Origin: Neoechinorhynchus agilis
Lineage: Eukaryota; Acanthocephala
Reading direction: 5' to 3'
Assembly: GCA_051530055.1 (NCBI GenBank)
Contig: CM121341.1
Coordinates: 5,642,001 to 5,706,000 of the forward strand
DNA: 64,000 nt
Part shown: in pieces, positions 1 through 10,735 of the stretch
Layout: each line of letters starts with the position of its first letter
Numbering within the stretch: the stretch's first letter is position 1
Position numbers and translations under genes: made by a program
Notes under the pieces: model-generated
Database searches by the model: none
Told to the model about the DNA's origin: nothing
The model's input: the letters and a program-made list of their open reading frames with translations, nothing else

Positions 1-820
1 GCTCACTTCGATTATCGTCTTAATAGGAATATTTTCCTACTTTTGCTGCGGTTCCAAAATGCTATTGACGACTTGTGATAACGTTTTTTTGCTAATGGAA
101 TTTAATTTTTAAAATTCACGTCCTACAGCGTTTAAAGATTCCACTTCTCTCCAGATTGTTCCTTCAACATTTTAGATTTTATTTATTATCCAAATTTGCG
201 CCCTCCTCCCTTTAGTCCGCTTCCTTTAAGATTTCTGCAAAAAATGTAAAAATCGCTTTAGTTGTCGTCGTGATTTATTGAAATAAATCGTGATGAGCAC
301 TTGGCGTTAGTGCTGTACATTTTGAATGATAATATTACAGTGTAAATTCGATAAAAAAATCAACATTTGTCATCAAAAGACATCTTTAAACTATTGCAGC
401 AACCGCAGCTGAGGATCGCAAAAAGACAAAATACACAACTCCGTCCTTTTGAACATTAGACAAAGACGGCAGCTTGAGTGATCCAGAAAGGCGATGGTGT
501 GGATGTTTTTGAACTCTTCTTAAAAAACAACTTAAATTGACTAAAGAAATAATGGACCTGGAAATATTTGTTTCTGTATTCCGGTTAATCGTTCGTTCAC
601 TACTTTTCACGACCTAAACATTATTAGTGCAAAGTATTTTGCGCCTCTGAGATTATTTCTTTTTCTCCATAAAATAATTTTTAATCGTTCGTTTTGTTTA
701 ATGGCTTTTTAATGTCATCTTGCTAAGAATGCATCGAGGTTAGAAGGTGTTTATGAACTGCCTCAACCGACAAATGAACTTGAACGTTGTCATTTAATAG
801 CTTTTTGTGAGTTCGCTTAA
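1..820. other. Intergenic stretch upstream of first gene
   Basis: No convincing gene is seen. A piece near 469-507 (GAGTGATCCAGAAA followed by TGGTGTG) has a diverged relative near 52018-52055, so part of this is old dispersed repeat. Confidence 0.4.
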
Positions 821-828
821 TATAAATA
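821..828 (+). promoter_or_regulatory. TATA box of the 859 gene
   Basis: TATAAATA lies 38 bp before the ATG at 859. Initiation about 25-30 bp downstream would leave a leader of about ten bases, the same compact layout as the gene at 32184. Confidence 0.55.
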
Positions 829-858
829 CGAACAAACAGCAACTCTTTGCTCCACACA

Positions 859-1125
859 ATGAATACTCGATTCAATGAGAATTCTATTCATCTTACCAGT
901 GATGAATACGCCGTCGAGTACCTCTTGGATCTTCAAGTGTCTTTATTGAACGACACAACGAGCGAACAATTAATATTGGACAGATCTACGAGAGAGGACC
1001 TTATCAGAAGCACGGACAATTTCCTTCCAATCCATGTTCCAGTGCCGGCTGTGATCACAATACCGTTAAATCAAAGCACAAAGAACCGATATTTAATTCG
1101 TGATACGGATCGCGATTTCATTTAG
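859..1125 (+). CDS. Small orphan protein, paralogue A
   Basis: Single-exon gene of 88 aa. The ATG at 859 is chosen because it aligns with the start of the paralogue at 2928 (M-x-x-R...DE.A.EYLL.LQ) and sits just behind a TATA box. Shared residues run through EYLLDLQ, LLND, EQL.LD, LIRSTD, PI...VP and TIP, about 60 positions without gaps. There is no signal peptide, membrane segment or familiar motif. I do not recognise the family. The pair brackets the EF-hand gene on the opposite strand, suggesting local duplication. Paralogue conservation is the main evidence that it is coding. Confidence 0.65.
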   Translation: MNTRFNENSIHLTSDEYAVEYLLDLQVSLLNDTTSEQLILDRSTREDLIRSTDNFLPIHVPVPAVITIPLNQSTKNRYLIRDTDRDFI

Positions 1126-1784
1126 AATGAAGCTCAAACTATCGCTTAATCATGATCATAAAAGATAACATTAAACGTTTGGTGAGTTTAAAAAGTAAAG
1201 AATTTCACGCTTAGCAGAAATCAGTAGTCCCATTTCTCCTCATTTTACTAATTCGAGTGGTCCATGAAAATTAATGTGCGTAGTATTGGTGATCATTTTA
1301 ACAAAAACATTGATAAAGTTGTCTATAATTGTTACTAGAAATGAAAAACACATTTTCTGTATTCGGGCAAAGAGTAGTGTGATTCAAATTTGTTAGTTTT
1401 GAAGATTTTTATGGTTTAAGAAGCTAAATCAAGAATACTTCAGTCTTTCTATACGACGAGTTTTTCGTTCTCCTCAACATGCAAAATTTCAATTGTAGTT
1501 TCTACTCCAACTTAAATTGTAGAAACCTTATAAGGAGGTTGAACCCTCGAAAATTTGCACGTTTACAAATCTCGAGGAGAATGAAAAACTCGCCTCTGAA
1601 CCCTTCGAAGGAAAAACTCGATCGAACTTAATAGAAGTCGAATTGCATTTCGGTTCTAAATTTTTAAAGACAAACTTGATCACACCGCTTACAGAATACA
1701 CTGAACGTAACATTTGTTGCATTTGTCAGCTGATTTTCTCGACCGGATGCATATATTTCTATAATTTCGGCGAACATCGCCACG
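1126..1784. other. Intergenic stretch
   Basis: AT-rich DNA with no conserved reading frame that I can support. It ends in the SINE-like copy that begins near 1785. Confidence 0.4.
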
Positions 1785-1995
1785 GATCCCTGTTTCAGGC
1801 TCAAAGGGTTCGAATCCACGATTGCCAATACCTCGATGAAGGGAGGAGGAAACTCACTGATGAGTCTCGCCTCCTGGTGAGGTATCTGAGAATCCGGACG
1901 AACTCCTAACGTTTCATCCGAGTTTAAAGTGGTCGTAATATCACTTCTCTGATGTAAAACATTAAATTCGACCGCCGAAAGCGCTAATGCACATC
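1785..1995 (+). mobile_element. tRNA-derived SINE-like repeat, copy 1
   Basis: It carries a perfect Pol III B box, GGGTTCGAATCC, at 1806-1817 and shares its 3' body (GATGAGTC, GAGGTATCTGAGAATCC, GAAAGCGCTAA) with the minus-strand copy at 10.0-10.7 kb and diverged copies at 25.1 and 52.2 kb. The A box is degenerate in this copy. Multiple copies in both orientations plus a B box support a tRNA-derived SINE; target duplications were not identified. Confidence 0.6.
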
Positions 1996-2050
1996 AATAG
2001 AAATACTGAACGTAACGATTTTTATTTTCAATGTGACAAAAGGTATTATT

Positions 2051-2585
2051 TTAGCTAAAAGTCTGAGTTTTCATCTTTTCAAAAAGTGCCTTAAACTCCT
2101 GTCTATTAATGGTGCCGTCTGCGTCAATATCAGCCATTGCGAGCATCCCACGTGCGTCGTGTTCATTTAACGAAATCCCGAGAAATTTCATTGTGAAGAT
2201 AAGTTCATCTATCATTTGGGTTTATTGGAATGCATTACCCCGATAAGATAAACCCTTATGTCAAGGTAATTAAGCCATCATCATTCCGATCAAATACACT
2301 GAACGCCAAACTTTCATTCATTTGCGTTTCTCGTTTCTCGTTTCCACTTTTAGATATTTTGTAAATTCGGTAAAAATGCTCAAGATCTATTTTGCCACTA
2401 TTGTCTGCTCCAAAGGATTTCATGATTAGCTCGACTTGATGATCGCTGTCGTACATTTTAAATAAAACTAGCATCCGTTGCACCTCTTCAAAGCAAAGAA
2501 ATCCGTCTTTGTCCATATCGCACTGCTCGAATAATTTTCGTACCTGTTTTGGGTATTTGAGACAAACATAGAGTTTCGCTAACAT
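2051..2585 (-). CDS. Four-EF-hand calmodulin-like protein
   Basis: Two exons (2585-2262 and 2209-2051) give 160 aa. Four EF-hand loops are visible: DMDKDGFLCFEE, GADNSGKIDLEH (first Asp replaced), DRNDDGLITLDE and DIDADGTINRQE, in calmodulin-like pairs. It is probably a calcium sensor or troponin-C-like protein; the partner is unknown. Loop three is split by a 52-nt interruption at 2210-2261. Reading through it meets a stop, while removing it restores the textbook ITLDEL ending. The interruption has no GT at its start and its ends are inverted repeats (see findings). The alternative is a pseudogene, but the exon after it is intact with a perfect fourth loop. Confidence 0.7.
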
Positions 2586-2927
2586 TGTTTTATAAAAAAA
2601 TTAATTTCTTCAAATGCATTCGTCCACTTCCATGGCTACCATTTTCGTTTTTAACTAAATATTGCACTTCTTCACCCGTGATCACTTTGCATTAATAAAA
2701 ACCGTCGGTTATAAAGTTTTTTGGAGCCCTCAAACCGAAGATGAATCTCTCACGGGAAATATAATCCAAGCGTTATTTACAAATACCATAGCGTTCACCT
2801 TTTCGGTCCGTGTTTATGAGAACCGAAAGCTACGCAGCTCAATAGTACCGATCCCTATTATTTCTCCGCCACCCATCAATTATTTGAGTTGGAAATGGTA
2901 AAACATCAGAATCCAAAAAAAGGCGGA

Positions 2928-3287
2928 ATGGACCCTAGAATTATTCCAAGCGCTCCTCGCTTTATCCCGGACGAACACGCAGCGGAATACCTTTTGAATC
3001 TTCAACTATCGGTCTTAAATGATGCAATGCAAGAACAATTGCAATTGGATAAATCTATGACAGATGAACTAATCAGAAGTACTGATGTGTTTCGACCGAT
3101 CTACATATCCGTCCCTCCTATTGTGACAATTCCATTTAGACAGCATCAATTGGATGGAAGTAGAATTAGTTTATTGAACCTTAATACAATACAGGACACG
3201 TCTTCTGATCAAAATAAAATCAAATATTACTATGATAAGACAAAGAAACCTTCCAAATCCAACGATCAACACAGCGAGTATTGTTGA
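2928..3287 (+). CDS. Small orphan protein, paralogue B
   Basis: 119 aa, paralogous to the gene at 859 over about 70 residues (EYLLNLQLSVLND, LIRSTD.F.PIYISVPPIVTIP). The ATG at 2928 aligns with the paralogue's start; an in-frame ATG at 2895 would add 11 residues. It has a hydrophilic Lys/Ser/Asp-rich tail of about 45 residues that the paralogue lacks. No known domain, signal peptide or membrane segment is seen. The function is unknown. It lies upstream of PEPCK copy 1 on the same strand, 418 bp before its ATG. Confidence 0.6.
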   Translation: MDPRIIPSAPRFIPDEHAAEYLLNLQLSVLNDAMQEQLQLDKSMTDELIRSTDVFRPIYISVPPIVTIPFRQHQLDGSRISLLNLNTIQDTSSDQNKIKYYYDKTKKPSKSNDQHSEYC

Positions 3288-3704
3288 CTCATACGATAAA
3301 GTATCGGCGTATTAAATTCGACTGAACTTATAACTAATTCGAAGCAGTCTAAAAAACATTTCTTGAATAAAGCTTTGATGTGTGTGTCGGTTCGCTCCTG
3401 CAAAAACTTTCGATTTTTATTAGAATATTTATTGAGTGCAGCCGCCCCACAACAAAAAATAAAAATAAACCGAAGGGTACAGCAAAACTTAAGGGCACAT
3501 ATTAGTGATAAAAACGAAAAACAAAGGTGAATAAGCTCACTGTGATGTACAACAAAAATGTAGGCCAAAGCTCCAAAACGTGGACAACTATATGGGCTTT
3601 TTTTTGGTATATTACAACAACCACTTCTATCGCCCTTCGCAAGCCACCATAACAACGATAGTACGAAATTTTTAAAATCCACATCCAGCTTTCAAATCGT
3701 TTAG
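3288..3704. other. Spacer before PEPCK copy 1
   Basis: No supported gene. The last bases (TTTAG directly before the ATG) form a splice acceptor, so the PEPCK message is either trans-spliced here or has a 5' UTR intron. Confidence 0.4.
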
Positions 3705-5750
3705 ATGGTCGCTGAATCGTCAGTATATCATCAATGTTTCACAGTTCCTTACATTTTTCATTTTAGCGTCCTCGAGAATCCCGGTGTTGGAGGATCTTTG
3801 GAACATTACGCCGAACTGACCAAAAAGGCAACAGCGAGGATCAAGACGAAGCTCACAGATGAAGTAACGCATTTTATCGAAACCAAAGCTGCTCTTTGCG
3901 AACCGGACGATGTTTATATTTGTGATGGATCCGAAGAGGAAAATAAGAGGATGATAAAGCTTCTTCAAGATCAGGGAGTTTTTGCCCCGCTTCCAAAGTA
4001 CAAGAATTGGTGCGTGCGCTGTGGTTTCATCAAACTCACCGTTTCTAGTCGCATTTAATTCAGTTGGCTCGCATTGTCGGATCCAAAGGACGTCGCTCGT
4101 GTCGAAGGAAAGACTGTGATTTGCACTAGCAAGCAAGAGGACACAGTTCCGACTCCAAAAGCTGGATTCGGGCCTTCCAAGGAACCATCAATGCCTAATC
4201 TAAAATGTACTCAAATCGGTAATTGGATGTCCAAAGCAGAAGGACGACAGGAACTTTTGGAAAGATTCCCTGGTTGCATGAAAGGACGGACCATGTATGT
4301 CATTCCATATTGCATGGGTCCACTCGGCTCCCAACTGAGCAAATATGGAATCGAACTTACTGATTCGGCCTACGTCGTAGTTTGCATGCGAATCATGACA
4401 AGAATGACCGAAGAAGTTTTCAAATATATTGAAAAGACCGGAGGAGAATTCGTGAGATGTTTGCATTCGGTTGGTGTCCCTTTGCCAGCCAAAGAGCCAA
4501 TTGTGAACAATTGGCCGTGCAATCCGTCGAGAACCATTGTTAGTCACTTCCCAGAAACAGCCGAAATTATCAGCTTTGGCAGTGGCTATGGCGGAAACGC
4601 TTTGTGTGGCAAGAAGTGTTTCGCTCTTAGAATTGGATCAATCTTAGCGAGAGATCAGGGATGGCTAGCCGAACACATGCTCATATTGGGAATAACCAAT
4701 CCGAAAGGAGTTAAGAAATACGTAGTGGCGGCTTTTCCGTCTGCTTGTGGGAAGACCAACTTGGCTATGCTAAATCCGACGATTCCTGGCTACAAGGTAG
4801 AAACAGTTGGAGACGATATTGCATGGATGAGGTTCAATGACGAAGGACGTTTGGTTGCAATAAATCCAGAATGTGGCTTCTTTGGAGTTTGCCCAGGAAC
4901 CTCCTATCACAGCAATCCGAATGCTATGAAAACGATTTTTGAGAATACGATATTCACGAATGTAGCCAAAACGGACGACGGTGGAGTTTATTGGGAAGGA
5001 ATGGACGATGAATTATGGAAAGGAAGGAAAATAACATCATGGAAGCACAAAGAATGGCACGAAGGTGATCCGGAACCAGCCGCTCACCCAAACTCACGAT
5101 TCTGTGCTCCCGCCGGACAGTGCCCAGTCATCGACAAGGAATGGGAAAACCCCGCTGGCGTTCCAATCGATGCCATTATATTCGGAGGACGACGTCCAGC
5201 CGGCGTTCCACTTGTCTATGAAGCATTTGATTGGCAACACGGAGTCTTTATAGGCGCATCAGTAAAATCCGAAGCTACCGCTGCCGCAGAACACAAATCG
5301 AAAAGTGTAATGCACGATCCATTTGCAATGCGGCCTTTCTTTGGTTACAATTTCGGGAATTACATTAGGCATTGGCTATCGTTCAAGGACAAATCAAACC
5401 TAAAACTTCCGAGAATTTTTCACGTCAATTGGTTTAGGCGTGATGCCAATAACAAATTTCTGTGGCCTGGATTTTGCGAGAATTCCCGAGTCTTAGAGTG
5501 GATCAGTAGGAGATGTAATGGCGAAGGTGTCGCCGATAGGACTCCGATTGGCTATGTTCCCAAGAAAGGATCACTTGACGTGTCGGGAATCGGTAGTATC
5601 GACTTAGAAGAGCTCCTGTCGGTTCCAAGGGACTTTTGGAACGAAGAAGTTTCTGAACTTCGAGTCTATCTCAATGAAAACGTAAATAAAGACCTACCGC
5701 AAGAAATCACGGATGAATTGGACAAGTTAGAGAGAAGACTTAAGGAATAG
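3705..5750 (+). CDS. GTP-dependent PEP carboxykinase, copy 1
   Basis: Exons 3705-3718, 3767-4009 and 4064-5750 encode 647 aa, normal for GTP-PEPCK, which converts oxaloacetate and GTP to phosphoenolpyruvate in gluconeogenesis. Visible motifs are GRTMYVIP, the kinase P-loop [12 protein letters not shown] with the reactive Cys, VGDDIAWM and [10 protein letters not shown]. The 14-nt first exon (MVAES) is supported by the same arrangement in copy 2. The ATG follows TTTAG directly, fitting trans-splicing. From exon 2 to about 5472 the DNA is almost identical to copy 2, intron included; after that the C-termini diverge. In the usual [10 protein letters not shown] segment this copy reads [10 protein letters not shown], a Gly-to-Cys change at a normally invariant site. 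Confidence 0.96.
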
Positions 5751-6232
5751 CTGTAGAGGTTCATTAGCTGATACTTAATATACCTTACTTTAGAATGAAG
5801 TGGTTTGTTTTAAACCATTTTGGTGTTTCATTTTCCTTGTTTCAGCCAACTCCCTCCGAAGCAACAGCTCGCAAGTGTCGTTTTTACTGCTATTTCCGAA
5901 CATAATTTTTGTCCTAGTGGTTAATTCGAAGGTCTTTTATTTGAACTACATTTTATCGCTAGACCACGAACTAATATTTGTTGAGCAATGTCATCTAAAA
6001 TATAATTTTGAAGGATTTCTTGTATGAAATTTATTTCTTGTAAACCAATAGGTATTCGCAATTTTGAATTTAGTGTTGTATTCACAAAAAATGCATTAAT
6101 TTGCCCTGATTGACCGATTCATAGAGATGCAGACAAGAGGCATTTTAGACGCAGTTTTTAAATTTAATCCTTAAAATTGACGTTCATTAAATGGCTTAAT
6201 GTTTAAAAAATTTTTTTGTTAATTACAATTTA
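5751..6232. other. 3' flank of PEPCK copy 1
   Basis: AT-rich sequence holding the presumed 3' UTR. No gene is supported. Confidence 0.4.
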
Positions 6233-6446
6233 TTTTAAAATGATTAAATCGTCCCCCGGACGCTGACCGCATTTCCTCGTTGGATTGCGAGGCTTATTCA
6301 CGAAGCTTTTGTGCCGAACTCGGAAGACGACTTGCAACAGAAACAGGGGAGCGACGCGAGAGGATTTTCCTGATACAAAGAATAAGCCTCGCAATCCAAC
6401 GAGGAAATGCGGTCAGCGTCCGGGGGACGATTTAATCATTTTAAAA
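6233..6446. repeat. Perfect 67-bp-arm hairpin
   Basis: Arm 6233-6299 is the exact reverse complement of 6380-6446, separated by an 80-base loop. The arms start with TTTTAAAATG and are GC-rich in the middle (GGACGCTGACCGC). There is no coding content. It could be a foldback element or MITE, or a locally templated inversion. Perfect arms mean it is young or actively homogenised. Confidence 0.9.
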
Positions 6447-6654
6447 ATGAGCCGGACAAGAAGGGACAAAGCAAAAATTTAATGATGATGATGAAAACAA
6501 TACCGGCTTGCCAGTAAAAAACTTAAAATTGATGTAATTGAGGATATAGTTGTCAAGTTGCAATGCGGCGCAGCGTACGAGATAAAAAGAAACATTTTAG
6601 TCACTATGTGAGACACGAATCCAAATAATTTATAGTTCCAAGAACATTGGAGAC

Positions 6655-9104
6655 TTATTCTTCGCGGAAGATCACAGCTATTTCCTCTGGAGTTCTATTT
6701 TTTATTTCTGGAATCATGAAATAAGTAAATAGTGCGAATAACAATGAAAAGGATCCGAATACTATAAAGCAGTAAGCACCCAATGCTCTCTAAAAATATA
6801 GTTTTTAGTATGTTAAATTTTTAACAAAGCTCACCTGCATGAAAAGAAATGTTGATACAACTATAAGGTTGCAGATCCAATTTACAGTTGACCCGACAGA
6901 TATTGCTGGCGGTTTAGCCATGAATGGAAAAAGTTCCGGAGCTATCATCCATCCGATTGTACCTTAAAGTAATATTTCAACCTCAAATTAAATAAGAGTA
7001 AAGTCAGACCTATTCCGATGGAGAAACCAGCTACAAATATAATCTGTAAAAGGATTGCGAATATAGCACTGACTTTGCTTGTGTTCTTAGGATGAATTAG
7101 CTTTAAATAAATAATGTTTGAATAAATACCGCGTAAAAGAGGGCTGGAGTGAGTGCTAAAACTGATACGCTCATTAAAATATATCCTGCGAGTAAAAGTG
7201 ATCGTCGTCCAGCTCGTTCCATCAAAAACGAACTAATACACGATCCAAGAAATAAAACAAAAATCACGCCCGTGCTTCCATAAGTAGCTGCAGTGTGATT
7301 CAAACCGGCATCAGTGAAAACCGCATTGGAGTAAAATAAAATCTTAATATTCCATTGATGAATTCCGGAGTCGAGCAAAACCAAATACCGCATTGATGCC
7401 ACTTAGTTGCTGGCTGGCGTTGCATGCAATCACGACAATTGTCCGCTTTATATACGGTCGTACAAATAATTTTTTCATTGGCAAAATCTATTATGTTCGA
7501 CAATGTTATCTACATTATTTTTCAAGTAACTTACAGATTGGGTGCTCGTCAATGTGTGTTCATCCTCTAATGCTTCGATTTCATCTCGCAGAAGCTCTGA
7601 GTCGTCACAATTTCTTAATTTTTTCAAAGCTAAATAATTCAGTACAATTTTATGCACCAATCAAATTCAAAAGAAGGTAATTATCGTGTAGTCAAAAACT
7701 ATTTCAATCAAAAATCTATCAAAAAAGGAGTTGCTCATATTTCAATCGAGAACTTTGGTCTTAAGAAAACACCATCATATAACGCCTTTTGCCTTGCAAG
7801 AAAAAAACCCTTAGCTTACCTTTAATCGCTCCATCTTGATCATTACGCTTTAATAGTAAGTATTTAGGCGTTTCATTGCAGAAAAACAAGCAAATAAATT
7901 GTACAATAAGTACAACGATTGGTATGGCTATACTGATTGCGAAAAAGGTAGGACAGACATTGCAATACTCACCGAATAATGCGATCAGTAGATTCCCATC
8001 GCCGAGTATATCTTCAACTCCAAGCAAAGTGCTTATGAACGCTCCTAGTGTCACCCCGGCTGCTGGTATGGCTGCCATTGTGCCTTGAAAAGACAAAGCG
8101 GACACCTCAGTGACGTAAACTGGAGCCACACTCATTGAAACACCTAAATAATGCGCACATTGAACGTTTGTGTATTCACTCAAGACTGAAACCTGAGTGA
8201 ATTCCGAATATAAATCGTCCGACGATCATACTTTCTACGGAATTTATAGGTTTACGCACTTCCCGGAAATTCTTTAACCCTTTTTATGAGACAAACAATT
8301 ACTCGATTTTAAGTAAGCTTTTACGATTCGAGTTTTTATGAATAAAAAAGAAATATCACACTATTCCATACTTTTAAATATTCTTTAAAATCAGTGAAAT
8401 ATCTGTCAATGCTTTTGAAAAAGGGAAAGGCATATCAAAGAATAATATCTACGATTTGAGAAACTCGGTGATAAAATGTCAGACGAAATATAAGCTCTAA
8501 CGCTTTACATAAAATTAGTCACGGTTAATAAATGCCCAAATGGCAGCTTCTGATTGGTCGCAAATATAAATTTCCGAGAAAGTGTTTAGTCAGCAACATG
8601 AGTGTTGCACCAAGCAGCCCAACTGGTACTACAAACTGCATGATTTGTTTTCTAAATGAAATGCAATTTAACCTCGAAAAAAATTGGAAACCATTCGAAT
8701 CCAAACCTTCCAAGCCTTTCCGCCATGAAAGCGAATATCACAGCGCCCAAAATCCCACCAATCAAGTACAAAGCTGACGTTAAGGTCACCAAAATGGTTA
8801 ACATCGATTCACTAGTGTATTTTCCGTAATGAGCATTGTAGGAGTGATTATATATTTGCCGGAGTTCCTTTATGGGTCATTTGAGGTATTTAATTGAAAT
8901 AAAACAATTACGTACTTTTATTGGATTGTTGAGTACAGATAGATTCCATCCGAAAAAGAAGGAGCCAATAGATGCCGTAATTGTCGAAAAGATTAGATAG
9001 TCAGTTATTTTTGGAATGAAATGTGACGACGTTTCTCTCTGTAAAATCCGTGCATTATATTCGCTTCGATCTTTTGCAATCTCTTCTGATTCTTCACTTG
9101 ACAT
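6655..9104 (-). CDS. GLUT-family (SLC2-type) sugar transporter
   Basis: Eleven exons on the minus strand from ATG 9104 to TAA 6655, about 501 aa with twelve predicted membrane helices. MFS sugar-porter signatures are present: GWNLSVLNNP in helix 1, ERLGR|K after helix 2, GRFIFGIHSGVS, NETP..LL after helix 6, ASQQLSGINA in helix 7, ERAGRR, APELFP and PEIKNRTPEEI near the C-terminus. Exons: 9104-8916, 8867-8707, 8651-8576, 8238-8193, 8143-7820 (with a likely 36-nt intron 7933-7968), 7629-7535, 7487-7389, 7342-7130, 7085-7010, 6962-6835, 6789-6655. Introns are 36-55 nt GT-AG, except one of about 190 nt and the 337-nt intron 3, which lacks GT-AG ends and has inverted-repeat termini. It likely carries out facilitated hexose transport; the substrate is unknown. 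Confidence 0.9.
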
Positions 9105-9373
9105 TTGCTTTAGTGTGGAAGATAACGTCGTTTTTACATGTACATTTTGAATTACTCACATCCCGCGCTGTTCTGTACTTTATCTTTAAATAAGGAATGA
9201 TTAGACTGTCCTTAAGAATGCGAGCAGTAAGGCGCTGCTACTTCGGGCATCTGATTGGGTGCATTTTCTCTAATTGGAAAGTGATGCGTGTGTGTGTGAT
9301 TGGTCAATTTTTGCATTTTATGATTTCATTTAAAGCAAATGTGCGAATTGTTGGATTCCTATAGGCTGCACCT

Positions 9374-9649
9374 ATGGAAACAATAATGCGTTTCCGGCAA
9401 CGGCCCCCCCAAAAAAGTCGATTAATAGTGTGCAAAGTTTTTGATATAAATAATCCGTCCTTCAATATATTCAAAAAAACGGTATTGAACGATCCAAGCA
9501 CACTTAGTATCGAGTTAGAATCACTGGATTTCTTTTCAAAAAAAGAGCCAATAAAACTATTATCTAGTTCTTTTATTTTAAAATATCTGACGAATGCCAA
9601 CAATAGATATGCTCAGAGGAAAAAGTCTAAAGAATTCGGCAGTTCATAG
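9374..9649 (+). CDS. Possible small hypothetical protein
   Basis: Open frame of 91 aa starting METIMRFRQRPP, with acidic and basic stretches but no recognisable domain. The opposite strand is also open over most of it (about 99 aa). With no paralogue, promoter or splice support, this may be chance. Confidence 0.2.
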   Translation: METIMRFRQRPPQKSRLIVCKVFDINNPSFNIFKKTVLNDPSTLSIELESLDFFSKKEPIKLLSSSFILKYLTNANNRYAQRKKSKEFGSS

Positions 9650-9911
9650 GACAGTATTTTCCAAGAGTTTAAAAAATAAGCAGCATTATTTGTCACGTCT
9701 CCTTTTAAGGAATCCACGTTGTACTACGTGACTACAAATTGGAATCTTTTAATTCAGAAATAGGAATACCGAAGGTAAAATCATTTGAATTTGTATCTGG
9801 TTTCTTTGGTGATAAGAAAAAATAGATATTGATTTATTTTGACTTGTGTATGGGTGAAGAATACTCGCCAAGTTAAAAATCAGTTTATTGTTCACAAAAT
9901 ATTTCGAAACA

Positions 9912-10574
9912 GAGGAAAACCTCGCCTTCTCCATCAATGCTGAATATTCGAGTTCATCTTCACCACAAGTCAAAATTTACCATCCCGATATGGATTTTCT
10001 CGACATTATATTGATTTTTTATGTGAATTAGCGCTTTCGGCGGTCGAATTTAATGTTTTACATCAGAGAAATGATATCACGACCACTTTAAACTCTGATG
10101 AAACGTTAAGAGTTCGTACATCCCTGTCCGGAGAGGAAAACCTCGCCTTCTCAATCAATGCTGAATATTCGAGTTCATCTTCACCACAAGTCAAAATTTA
10201 CCATCCCGATATAGATTTTCTCGACATGATATTGATTTTTTATGTGAATTAGCGCTTTCGGCGGTCGAATTTAATGTTTTACATCAGAGAAATGATATCA
10301 CGACCACTTTAAACTCTGATGAAACGTTAAGAGTTCGTACATCGCCGTCCGGAGAGGAAAACCTCGCCTTCTCAATCAATGCTGAATATTCGAGTTCATC
10401 TTCACCACAAGTCAAAATTTACCATCCCGATATAGATTTTCTCGATATGATATTGATTTTTTATGTGAATTAGCGCTTTCGGCGGTCGAATTTAATGTTT
10501 TACATCAGAGAAATGATATCACGACCACTTTAAACTCGGATGAAACGTTAAGAGTTCGTACATCGCCGTCCGGA
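9912..10574. repeat. 221-bp tandem array, three units
   Basis: Units begin at 9912, 10133 and 10354 (GAGGAAAACCTCGCC) and are nearly identical. Each contains GAATTAGCGCTTTCGGCGG, the reverse complement of the 3' body of the SINE-like repeat, and the array runs directly into a SINE copy at 10573. It appears to be a satellite expansion seeded by the SINE tail. Confidence 0.9.
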
Positions 10575-10735
10575 TTCTCAGATACCTCACCAGGAGGAGG
10601 TAGGACTCATCAGTGAGTTTCCTCCCTCCAACGAGGTATTTTGTCTCTTTTGGTTATGGGTCAATGTCGACCGTGGATTCGAACCCTTTGACCCTGAAAC
10701 AGGGATCCGGGGCACGAGTCCACCTCTACATAAAT
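10573..10735 (-). mobile_element. tRNA-derived SINE-like repeat, copy 2
   Basis: Minus-strand copy with the B box as GGATTCGAACCC near 10674-10685 (plus-strand reading). It holds GATGAGTCC, GAGGTATCTGAGAATCC and the shared upstream GATCCCTGTTTCAG. Its 3' end is the origin of the adjacent 221-bp array. Confidence 0.6.

Noticed and set aside
3266-3684. Minus-strand hydrophobic frame of about 138 codons
   Set aside because: No start context, no motif, overlaps the 3' end of the orphan gene and the PEPCK upstream region; composition follows AT-rich DNA.
4200-4547. Minus-strand 115-codon frame inside PEPCK copy 1, repeated antisense in copy 2
   Set aside because: It is the antisense shadow of a conserved enzyme; identity between copies reflects the shared PEPCK DNA.
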